Shown here: piece by piece, positions 1-5,275 of the stretch | Layout of the letters: each line of letters opens with the position of its first letter | How positions within the stretch are numbered: the stretch's first letter is position 1 | Origin: a bacterium | GTDB lineage: Bacteria; Patescibacteriota; Minisyncoccia; UBA6257; Colwellbacteraceae | Direction of reading: 5' to 3' | Assembly (NCBI GenBank): GCA_021839365.1 | Contig: JAKCBB010000034.1 | Location: 1 to 5,288 of the forward strand | DNA: 5,288 nt | Translations under genes and position numbers: made by a program | Notes under the pieces: model-generated | What the model was told of the DNA's origin: nothing | What the model saw: only the letters and a program-made list of their open reading frames with translations | Databases searched by the model: none

Positions 1-150
1 CTTGGGAGTGGCGGTATTGCAAGATTTCGAGATACTCTATGGGCTGCCGCAATCGGCACCCGCGATATTAGTAAATATACCCCAGAGGGTAAGAATAAAC
101 TTGCGGAAAAAAATAAGGCAAAAGTTTATGCAAACCTTGCTGGCTCATGA
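1..150 (+). CDS. C-terminal end of an unrecognised protein (5' truncated by window)
   Basis: Frame 1 is open from the first base to a TGA at 148-150, giving a 49-residue C-terminal tail that begins LGSGGIARFRD and ends KAKVYANLAGS. The tail is rich in Lys, Ala and Asn and looks like a charged helical end of a soluble protein. No family is recognisable from it. Its stop overlaps the start of the next gene as ATGA, the same junction seen twice more downstream, which is the main reason to prefer this frame. A competing frame-2 reading from a TTG at base 2 would run 58 bases into the next gene and has no such junction. From its position the gene is the first visible member of the restriction-modification-like operon. 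Its function (regulator, nuclease, ATPase or other) cannot be read from this fragment. Confidence 0.6.
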   Translation, partial: LGSGGIARFRDTLWAAAIGTRDISKYTPEGKNKLAEKNKAKVYANLAGS

Positions 151-1004
151 ACATCAATGTGGATTTTCAGAATCGTTTAATCGCGACCTTCCAGCCATTA
201 AACAATAGAGCTGCTAGCAGATCCTTTCCGAGTCCGGCTTATTTAGCTAATGCACTTTCAAAAGCTACGCCTCGTGCTGGGGCGCAATCTAGAACTGTTA
301 CGCCGGAATTAGCCTCTCATTTCGGAACGGCTGCTGTAGATATGTGGTGGCGTAGTGTTCATAGTTTTTTGATATCTACGTCGTTAACTGAAGCTAGCCC
401 TATATGGGCGTCTGTAAGTGGATATTATTCTAGTCATTATTCGGTGCGTGGGATCGCTCACTTGCTGGGTTATTTTTATCTTTTCAACGACAAGAAACTT
501 GTTCATCTAGAGCCAAAACCCAATAGCTTTAGTTGTCTATTCTCTGATTCAAAGGGAACTAATTCTGGTGAACATAAGTTGTATTGGGTTTTAGTGAAAC
601 AAGATCCAGTTTTTGCCGCAGACCCACTCTTTACAGAGAACAAACAAAACACAGACGAATCAGATGCGGCGCACCGTAACTTTGCGAATTACATTGACCA
701 TCTTTGTAACTATCCTACCTTTCGCCCCCTAGATAAGGACACGATTATTAATCGTGTAGATCACATTTCAAAAATTATTTTTCAAGATGTCCCCATCCCG
801 CGCAAGAGTAAATTCCCCGATGTGGAGTATGTTCAGCTTATTGCATATCATCGATTGGTGAGTTTTAGAAAAATTTTAGATGAGGTTCTTGGTGCAAGTA
901 ATCGTTTCTGGACGGTTAATCGCAATCCTTCGTTTGCTACTGGGTACACAAATTTTCAGTTGGCTGAGGCAACAGGACTTCCTCAACCAGACCAACGGAG
1001 ATGA
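147..1004 (+). CDS. Unrecognised 285-aa helical protein in a restriction-modification-like operon
   Basis: I do not recognise the family with confidence. The protein is soluble, with no signal peptide or membrane segment. Residues about 62-112 form an aromatic-rich helical block (WWRSVHSFL, then YYSSHYSVRGIAHLLGYF). This pattern resembles the paired helices of HEPN-type or YaaC-like small helical proteins, where a Y-Y-x-x-H/F-x-x-R stretch is common. A second helical part includes RNFANYIDHL (177-186), NRVDHISKI (202-210) and LIAYHRLVSFRKIL (231-244). R177-N178 to H185 recalls the RNxxxxH RNase motif of HEPN proteins, but there are seven residues between Arg and His, outside the usual 4-6, so catalysis is not supported. 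The ATG overlaps the upstream stop as ATGA and no Shine-Dalgarno sequence precedes it, so translation is probably coupled. The 3' end overlaps the methyltransferase in the same way. A role as accessory, specificity or abortive-effector subunit is inferred from context only. Confidence 0.85.
   Translation: MNINVDFQNRLIATFQPLNNRAASRSFPSPAYLANALSKATPRAGAQSRTVTPELASHFGTAAVDMWWRSVHSFLISTSLTEASPIWASVSGYYSSHYSVRGIAHLLGYFYLFNDKKLVHLEPKPNSFSCLFSDSKGTNSGEHKLYWVLVKQDPVFAADPLFTENKQNTDESDAAHRNFANYIDHLCNYPTFRPLDKDTIINRVDHISKIIFQDVPIPRKSKFPDVEYVQLIAYHRLVSFRKILDEVLGASNRFWTVNRNPSFATGYTNFQLAEATGLPQPDQRR
997..1000 (+). promoter_or_regulatory. Shine-Dalgarno GGAG that bears on the methyltransferase start
   Basis: GGAG directly abuts the ATG at 1001, which is too close for normal initiation there. 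It is 9 bases from the in-frame ATG at 1010, a workable spacing. Initiation at 1001 would therefore rely on coupling through the ATGA overlap, while 1010 would be an independent start. The residues KYM before GSKR match the usual N-terminal motif of D12 methyltransferases, which favours 1001 as the annotated start. Confidence 0.45.
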
Positions 1005-2185
1005 AATATATGGGTTCAAAACGGCATATGCTTGAAAATGGGCTTGGTGAAATACTCCGGAGCCAACTTCCTCACGCCAAGAGATTCATCGATCCTTTTG
1101 CCGGATCTGGCGGGGTGATAAATTATGTTGCAGTTGAGCGAAAATTTAAGAAGCCAATAATCGCAGGGGATCTTCAGAAGTATTCGGTTGTCCTTGCGCG
1201 AGCCGTTATTGGAAGGACGGCAAAAGTGGACGTTGAGCGCATAAAGAAATCGTGGATAGAGCTAGCAAAGAAAGAAGTAGAAAAATCGACACTTTACATT
1301 AAAAGTGAGTTACTTGATAAAGATTATTCCGGCGACATCAAGAAACAGGTGATGATGTCGCGTAAGTTATGTGAATCTCCATCGAAAACGGGGCCTATCT
1401 GGAATGCTTATGGTGGCCATTACTTCAGTCCGAAGCAAGCCATCGTTTTCGATTATCTCCTCAAGAATATTCCTAATTCGTCGCCCAATAAGGACATTTG
1501 TCTCGCTGCGCTCATTATCGCGGCTTCTCGCTGCGCCGCTGCGCCGGGTCATACTGCACAGCCCTTCCAGCCGACGAAAGGTGCGGGTAAATTTATCAAA
1601 ATCTCTTGGGGTATTGATGTCTTTAAGTCATGCGAAGCGGCGCTGAAGGAACTTGCGCCTATGCACGCCCAAAAGAAGGGGGAGGCGCATGTTATGGATG
1701 CTGAAAAATTGATTCCGAAACTGAAAGAGGGCGACCTCGTTTTCATCGATCCGCCATATTCGGGCGTGCAGTATAGTCGCTTCTATCATGTTTTGGAAAC
1801 GATCGCGCGGGGTAAGTGCGGAGAAGTTTCCGGTGTCGGAAGGTATCCCGCCAACAATGAACGGCCTCAATCAAAATTCAGCAATACGAGCCAATCTCTC
1901 AAGGCGCTCGATGATCTTTTGGTAGCTCTTGCAAAGCGTCGAGTTATGGTGATTTTCACTTTCCCAAAGGGCAAAGCGAGTAATGGTCTTTCAGGAGACA
2001 AGGTTGCGGAATATAGTCAAAAATATTTTAAGCTCAGTAAGCGTCGCACCCACCGCCGAGTGATTTCTGGGAAGTTTAGTACGTTGGGTGGCAACAATAA
2101 GAAACTTCAGAAAAACAGCAAGGTTAAAAAATCGCGAATCGACTCCGAGGAGTTGGTGTTATTATTAAAGCCGAAAGGAAAATGA
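1001..2185 (+). CDS. D12-class N6-adenine DNA methyltransferase (COG3392-like)
   Basis: This enzyme transfers a methyl group from S-adenosylmethionine to the N6 of adenine in a short DNA target. In this setting it would protect host DNA from the nuclease encoded next. Motifs appear in the alpha-class order. KYMGSKR (residues 2-8) is the N-terminal motif X, DPFAGSGGV (31-39) is the SAM-binding motif I, and DPPYSG (250-255) is the catalytic motif IV. The stretch YSRFYHVLET right after motif IV and APGHTAQPFQP (181-191) are typical of the COG3392 branch of D12 enzymes rather than of Dam itself. The long part between motifs I and IV (about 40-245) would hold the target-recognition region. The Lys/Arg-rich tail (342-380) may contact DNA. 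At 394 aa it is complete, somewhat longer than Dam (about 280 aa). The start and stop each overlap a neighbour by ATGA. The target sequence cannot be predicted from here. Confidence 0.93.
   Translation: MKYMGSKRHMLENGLGEILRSQLPHAKRFIDPFAGSGGVINYVAVERKFKKPIIAGDLQKYSVVLARAVIGRTAKVDVERIKKSWIELAKKEVEKSTLYIKSELLDKDYSGDIKKQVMMSRKLCESPSKTGPIWNAYGGHYFSPKQAIVFDYLLKNIPNSSPNKDICLAALIIAASRCAAAPGHTAQPFQPTKGAGKFIKISWGIDVFKSCEAALKELAPMHAQKKGEAHVMDAEKLIPKLKEGDLVFIDPPYSGVQYSRFYHVLETIARGKCGEVSGVGRYPANNERPQSKFSNTSQSLKALDDLLVALAKRRVMVIFTFPKGKASNGLSGDKVAEYSQKYFKLSKRRTHRRVISGKFSTLGGNNKKLQKNSKVKKSRIDSEELVLLLKPKGK
2176..2179 (+). promoter_or_regulatory. Shine-Dalgarno AGGA for the GIY-YIG gene
   Basis: AGGA inside the methyltransferase 3' end (context AAAGGAAAATGATG) lies 2 bases from the ATG at 2182 and 5 bases from the adjacent in-frame ATG at 2185. 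Its spacing suits the second ATG better, so the protein may begin at Met2. The first ATG is part of the ATGA overlap. Confidence 0.5.
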
Positions 2186-3063
2186 TGAACGCGGGTAAAA
2201 AATTTACCATCTATCTTGCTACGGGTCTCCCCAGAGGGATGCGTGAAGTTAAGATTGATCAATGGAGCGGAAAAGCTATTTGCGGTCCTAGAAATGCCAT
2301 CAAGGATATCATTGAACTGCCCGAGATTGAATCTGGTGCGTGTGTATATTTCTTAATCGGTTCAATAAATGAAAGTGGCTTGCTAGATGTCTACGTCGGA
2401 GAAGCGGATGGATTTAAAGAACGCATTAAAGATCATGACTATAAGAAGGATTGGTGGGAAGACGTCGTTGTTTTTGTAAGCCAAGATGGATCTTTAACAA
2501 AAACCGGAGTCCAGTATCTGGAAAGTATTTGCATAGAACGCTTAAAAGAAGTCGGTCGTTGTGATTTAAAGAACAGCAATAATCCCGCCAAACCATCAAT
2601 ACCCCGAGAGGATGTGAGTGGCCTAGAAATGTTCTATGAAAACCTTGCTTCTATAATGCCATTGCTCGGTTATGATATTTTTGTTCAAACAGGAAAGACA
2701 TCCGATAAAGCCGCAGAAACACTTCCAGAATTTACTTGCAAGAAAAGTAATGGCAAGATTGTCGCCCACGGTATTTTGTTAAAAGATGGGAAAATGAAAG
2801 TGCTTAAAGGATCGGGCGCTGAATCGGAGGATGTAGAATCTTTTAAAACCCACGCTTATTGGAAATTAAAACAAGCCTTACTTAAAATGGGCCGCCTAGA
2901 GCCTCGGGGCGATCAACTTGTTTTTACTGATGACTACATTTTTGATAGCTCAAGTGCAGCTGCGGCAGTAATCAAGGCAAGGCCAGCCGCTGGCCCACTT
3001 GAATGGAGAGATAAAGACAGCAAGACACTAAAAGAGATCTTAGAGAGAGAAATTTCATCTTAA
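2182..3063 (+). CDS. GIY-YIG nuclease with C-terminal DUF4357-like domain; candidate restriction endonuclease
   Basis: This is a probable DNA endonuclease and the likely restriction partner of the preceding methyltransferase. The GIY-YIG core begins near residue 53: CVYFLIG (54-60) stands for the GIY strand and VYVGEADGFKERIKDH (70-85) for the YIG strand. It carries the conserved Arg (R81) and His (H85) on the following helix. QYLESICIERL (111-121) supplies the expected metal-binding Glu (E114), and NSNNP (131-135) the downstream Asn. A middle segment (about 145-170, FYENLASIMPLLGYDIF) is typical of this subfamily. The C-terminus (about 183-290) matches the DUF4357 pattern, including YIFDSSSAAAAVI and GPLEWRDKDSKTLKEIL. 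Known GIY-YIG restriction enzymes include Eco29kI and Hpy188I, but this DUF4357 branch is not obviously their close relative. All expected catalytic positions seem present, so an active enzyme is likely. It is the last gene of the operon, overlaps the methyltransferase by 4 bases and is followed directly by a terminator. Confidence 0.88.
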   Translation: MMNAGKKFTIYLATGLPRGMREVKIDQWSGKAICGPRNAIKDIIELPEIESGACVYFLIGSINESGLLDVYVGEADGFKERIKDHDYKKDWWEDVVVFVSQDGSLTKTGVQYLESICIERLKEVGRCDLKNSNNPAKPSIPREDVSGLEMFYENLASIMPLLGYDIFVQTGKTSDKAAETLPEFTCKKSNGKIVAHGILLKDGKMKVLKGSGAESEDVESFKTHAYWKLKQALLKMGRLEPRGDQLVFTDDYIFDSSSAAAAVIKARPAAGPLEWRDKDSKTLKEILEREISS

Positions 3064-3069
3064 AATTTT

Positions 3070-3113
3070 CGCTCTCGGCCACGCGGCCTTGAGCGTTTTT
3101 ATTTTATTTTTTT
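3070..3113 (+). terminator. Rho-independent terminator of the defence operon
   Basis: Seven bases after the GIY-YIG stop codon, CGCTC (3070-3074) pairs with GAGCG (3091-3095). After a 2x2 internal mismatch, GGCC (3077-3080) pairs with GGCC (3085-3088) around an ACGC loop. A T-rich run, TTTTTATTTTATTTTTTT, follows at 3096-3113. This is a strong intrinsic terminator for the rightward transcript. On the opposite strand the hairpin is followed only by AAAATTTT, so it would act poorly on the leftward tRNA transcript. Confidence 0.88.
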
Positions 3114-3140
3114 CACCCCCGGCCGAGCTACCCGCAAATC

Positions 3141-3168
3141 ATCGTCTAGTGGACGCCAGCATCTTTCG
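3141..3168 (+). other. Possible tRNA fragment (D-arm-like), plus strand
   Basis: ATCGTCTAGTGG (3141-3152) matches the D-arm of the neighbouring tRNA-Gln, which reads ATCGTCTAATGG on the minus strand, at 11 of 12 positions but in inverted orientation. The continuation ACGCCAGCATCTTT resembles the D-stem to anticodon-stem part of bacterial Glu/Gln-type tRNAs with a few D-loop bases missing. GTC and GAC can still pair around TAGTG. No acceptor stem, paired anticodon stem or T-arm follows, so this is not a functional tRNA. It may be a decayed tRNA end or chance similarity. Confidence 0.25.
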
Positions 3169-3181
3169 TTGTTTGAACGAA
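3165..3181. repeat. Small perfect inverted repeat between terminator and tRNA
   Basis: TTCGTT (3165-3170) and AACGAA (3176-3181) form a 6-bp stem around the loop GTTTG. No T-run follows on either strand, so it is not a standard terminator. It lies 13 bases beyond the tRNA CCA end in the direction of tRNA transcription, so it could mark the trailer of the tRNA precursor or be part of a recombination site. A role is not shown. Confidence 0.4.
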
Positions 3182-3193
3182 GTGAAAATTGAG

Positions 3194-3267
3194 TGGCTGG
3201 GAGACCAGGATTCGAACCTGAATTCATAGCTTCAAAGGCTACTGTCCTACCATTAGACGATCTCCCA
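3194..3267 (-). tRNA. tRNA-Gln (anticodon UUG), CCA encoded
   Basis: The minus strand folds into a complete 74-base cloverleaf. The acceptor stem TGGGAGA pairs with TCTCCCA, with the U1-A72 pair typical of bacterial tRNA-Gln. The discriminator is G73 and CCA is encoded. The D-arm is GTCT-AATGGTA-GGAC with the conserved GG. The anticodon arm is GTAGC-CTTTGAA-GCTAT, placing TTG at positions 34-36, which reads CAA (and CAG by wobble). The T-arm is TCAGG-TTCGAAT-CCTGG. The anticodon stem ends in a G27-U43 wobble and the T-stem in U49-G65; both are tolerable. It runs leftward and is convergent with the restriction-modification-like operon, whose end lies on its 3' side. This is the usual geometry for elements inserted at tRNA 3' ends. 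Confidence 0.95.
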
Positions 3268-3275
3268 ATATTCTT

Positions 3276-3303
3276 TTATTAAAATCTCTGTTTTACGCGG
3301 CAA
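3276..3303 (-). promoter_or_regulatory. Candidate promoter of tRNA-Gln
   Basis: On the minus strand TTGCCG (3303-3298) and TAATAA (3281-3276) are separated by 16 bases, and the -10 element ends about 8 bases before the mature tRNA 5' end. Both hexamers are weak matches to the sigma-70 consensus, and an overlapping TTTAAT (3283-3278) is an alternative -10. Just upstream on this strand a short hairpin (3306-3320, GGCG/CGCC core) followed by TTTT could insulate the tRNA from antisense transcription. Confidence 0.3.
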
Positions 3304-3325
3304 AAGGCGGTTAAATCGCCCAGCA

Positions 3326-3354
3326 TTGCACCAAGATATTAGCATGAATATAAT
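3326..3354 (+). promoter_or_regulatory. Candidate promoter for the 174-aa protein and gdh
   Basis: TTGCAC (3326-3331) and a perfect TATAAT (3349-3354) are separated by 17 bases. The -35 box matches the consensus at only three positions, but the -10 and spacing are ideal. The predicted start of transcription near 3361 leaves only about six bases before the ATG at 3367. The GAAGG ribosome-binding site (3356-3360) would then be mostly or wholly outside the transcript, unless transcription starts from an upstream site. Confidence 0.45.
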
Positions 3355-3366
3355 TGAAGGCAAAGA

Positions 3367-3891
3367 ATGGCTGGTAAGAACGGAGGTAAAAAAGACGCGG
3401 TAAAAGTGTTGGTTTTGGCGGTGATATTCGGCCTTATGATTTTTAGCGGTTTATCTACGATTTTTCTTAGCTCAAGCAATCCTGCCGTAAGCAGCTATCT
3501 CAACTCCGAAGGAAACGGAGTCTCTCCGCCGACGACGAGCACGGTTCCATGCCTCACGCCCGGCGTCCCTATACGCCAGGACTTCGATCTTCATCTCGCT
3601 ATTAACATAGGCGGCCGCGCCGAAAACATACCGGACGGCATAGGAATAAACAGTGTGTGTAAGAGCGAGATAGCTACCATCGACGGCAATGGCCACATAA
3701 ATGTGAAAGCGCAGGACGACAGACAGTACACCTTAGGAGATTTCTTTGCGGTTTGGGGACGGAGTTTTTATCTTCCGGGGTATGTCGTAAAGATGACGGT
3801 TAACGGAAAACAATCGAACGACTTGGAAAATCTCGTTCTCCAAAAAAATCAGCTGATCTCTTTAATCTACGCTTCATCAACGTCTCAATAA
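3367..3891 (+). CDS. Membrane-anchored extracytoplasmic protein of unknown function
   Basis: A Lys-rich N-terminus (MAGKNGGKKD) is followed by one hydrophobic segment (about residues 11-34), giving an N-in signal anchor. There is no lipobox cysteine and no clear cleavage site. A Ser/Thr/Pro-rich linker (about 35-66) leads to a compact domain (about 70-170). The domain shows DLHLAINIGGRAENIPDGIGI, SVCKSEIA, GNGHINVKAQDDRQYTLGDFFAVWG and VKMTVNGKQ. From memory this resembles an unnamed family of small anchored proteins in Patescibacteria and some archaea. Those carry His-rich motifs (H-x-H near the first strand and an HTHD-like motif before GIIHVE) and the same TLGDFF-x-xWG signature. Here the HTHD position is IATIDGNG, so the presumed metal-binding histidines are largely lost. 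C62 and C98 could form a disulfide. The ATG has GAAGG six bases upstream. It lies 27 bases before gdh in the same direction and may be cotranscribed. Function is unknown. Confidence 0.85.
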   Translation: MAGKNGGKKDAVKVLVLAVIFGLMIFSGLSTIFLSSSNPAVSSYLNSEGNGVSPPTTSTVPCLTPGVPIRQDFDLHLAINIGGRAENIPDGIGINSVCKSEIATIDGNGHINVKAQDDRQYTLGDFFAVWGRSFYLPGYVVKMTVNGKQSNDLENLVLQKNQLISLIYASSTSQ

Positions 3892-3918
3892 AATAGCCGA
3901 GTCTGAAATTAAATAAAT

Positions 3919-5151
3919 ATGGAAAAGAATAGCGCGTTCCAAAACGCACTCCGCCAGCTTGCGTCCGTAAAGGACAAGACTGGTTTGGATGATAATATCT
4001 ACGAACAGCTGAAAAAACCGAAAAGGTTCATCGAGGTAAGCGTGCCTGTTAGGATGGATAACGGAAACGTGAGAGTTTTTACCGGATACCGTTCGCAGTT
4101 TAACGATGCCCGCGGCCCGTACAAAGGAGGGATACGCTTCCATCCGAATGTCAGCGAGGATGAGGTTAAGGCCTTAAGCATGTGGATGACCTGGAAGACC
4201 GCCGTTGTCGATATTCCCTTAGGCGGCGGGAAGGGAGGCGTGATTGTTAATCCGAAGGAGTTAAGCGCGGGCGAGCTTGAAAGACTGTCGAGGGGATATA
4301 TCCGCGCCATCGCTCCGTTTATCGGGGAAAGAATAGATATTCCGGCTCCGGATGTGTATACCGATCCGAGAATAATGGCCTGGATGCTCGATGAGTACGA
4401 ACAGATTGTCGGGCACAAAGCCCCAGGAACGATAACCGGAAAACCCTTAAGCATCGGCGGATCAAGGGCCAGGGGATATTCGACCGCGCAGGGGGGATTT
4501 TATGTCTTGGAAGAGATTGTGAAAAAAATGAGACTAGGAAAGAACTCCGAAATATCCATACAGGGGTTCGGCAACGCCGGAGCCAACATGGCCGAGATAC
4601 TTTACAAAAACGGATATAAAATAACGGCGGTAAGCGACAGCAAGGGCGGCGTGAGCAATTCTGACGGGCTTGATATTAAAAAACTCGAGGAGCACAAAAA
4701 ACAATCCGGATCGGTTCTCGGATTTTCCGGCGGAAAGGATATGGGTTCCGACATACTGGAAACCGAAACAGACGTCCTTATCCTTGCCGCCTTGGAAAAC
4801 GCGGTAACCGCCGACAACGCGGATAAAGTTAAAGCCAAACTGATACTCGAACTGGCTAACGGACCGGTAACCCCGGACGGAGACGGGATTCTTGATAAGA
4901 AAAACACAGTAATAGTCCCTGATATTTTAGCTAACGCCGGGGGAGTGGGGGTAAGTTATCTTGAGCAGGTGCAGAATGCCTATATGTACTACTGGAGCGA
5001 GGAAGAGGTGCTGGCAAAACTTAAGGAGATGATGACTAAAGCGTTCCACGACGTATGGCAAGCCAAGGAGGAGAATAAAACCACAATGCGCCAGGGGGCG
5101 TACATTCTCGCCATCTCCCGCGTAGCGCAGGCGATGGAAGATCGTGGTTAG
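3919..5151 (+). CDS. gdhA: Glutamate dehydrogenase (Glu/Leu/Phe/Val dehydrogenase family)
   Basis: This cytoplasmic enzyme interconverts L-glutamate and 2-oxoglutarate plus ammonia using NAD(P), linking nitrogen assimilation with carbon metabolism. The N-terminal ELFV dimerisation and substrate domain (about residues 30-165) has GPYKGGIRFHP with K69, TWKTAVVDIP with K93, GGGKGG with catalytic K105, and IPAPDV with catalytic D145. These match K89, K113, K125 and D165 of the Clostridium symbiosum enzyme. The NAD(P)-binding Rossmann domain follows, with GFGNAG (216-221) and AVSDSKGG (237-244). GGVGVSYLE (341-349) supplies the substrate-pocket Ser (S346). At 410 aa it is full length for the small hexameric type. 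The sequence does not settle NAD versus NADP preference. The ATG lacks a good Shine-Dalgarno; the leader is A/T-rich (GAAATTAAATAAAT), so initiation may depend on low structure or on coupling to the gene 27 bases upstream. No upstream in-frame alternative start was seen. No terminator hairpin with a T-run follows the stop. Confidence 0.96.
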   Translation: MEKNSAFQNALRQLASVKDKTGLDDNIYEQLKKPKRFIEVSVPVRMDNGNVRVFTGYRSQFNDARGPYKGGIRFHPNVSEDEVKALSMWMTWKTAVVDIPLGGGKGGVIVNPKELSAGELERLSRGYIRAIAPFIGERIDIPAPDVYTDPRIMAWMLDEYEQIVGHKAPGTITGKPLSIGGSRARGYSTAQGGFYVLEEIVKKMRLGKNSEISIQGFGNAGANMAEILYKNGYKITAVSDSKGGVSNSDGLDIKKLEEHKKQSGSVLGFSGGKDMGSDILETETDVLILAALENAVTADNADKVKAKLILELANGPVTPDGDGILDKKNTVIVPDILANAGGVGVSYLEQVQNAYMYYWSEEEVLAKLKEMMTKAFHDVWQAKEENKTTMRQGAYILAISRVAQAMEDRG

Positions 5152-5246
5152 ACTCGCAATATTCCTTCTCTCTGTCCGCCCCGCCAACCAACTCCCGAGA
5201 TCATAGCAATGGTTCGGCAACCCCCGAATATCCTCCGTTGTTTGTA

Positions 5247-5275
5247 ATGACAACCGCGTCATCCTCTGTTAAACT
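5247..5275 (+). promoter_or_regulatory. Candidate promoter for a gene starting at the window edge
   Basis: ATGACA (5247-5252, five of six consensus bases) and TAAACT (5270-5275, four of six) are 17 bases apart. An ATG at 5286-5288 ends the window and could start the next gene, but nothing of that gene is visible. As at 3326-3354, the predicted start of transcription would fall only a few bases before the ATG. The -35 box overlaps a small ATGAC/GTCAT inverted repeat (5247-5262). The rest of the tail from 5152 shows only a 5-bp TTCGG/CCGAA hairpin (5213-5228) with no T-run and no convincing gene. Confidence 0.3.

Noticed and set aside
2..208. Frame-2 open reading frame from a TTG, 68 codons
   Set aside because: It runs deep into the well-supported gene at 147 and lacks a junction. 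Frame 1 across 1-150 ends in the same ATGA overlap as the other operon junctions and is the better coding choice.
3074..3127. CTCGGCC (3074-3080) can pair with GGCCGAG (3121-3127), an alternative to the terminator stem
   Set aside because: The second half lies beyond the T-tract, so it would be made only after termination should have occurred. There is no ligand-binding leader, so attenuation is unlikely.
3999..4454. 151-codon minus-strand open frame inside gdh
   Set aside because: It is antisense to the conserved glutamate dehydrogenase core, and its translation is Ser/Pro/Leu-rich as expected of a shadow frame. It has no motif and no promoter or ribosome-binding site.
5213..5228. TTCGG/CCGAA hairpin as terminator of gdh
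   Set aside because: The stem is only 5 bp, it lies about 60 bases after the stop codon, and it is followed by TATCC rather than a T-run.
4927..5262. 111-codon minus-strand open frame covering the gdh 3' end and tail
   Set aside because: Most of it is antisense to gdh, and the part beyond 5151 has no recognisable domain or start signal, so it is treated as a chance frame.
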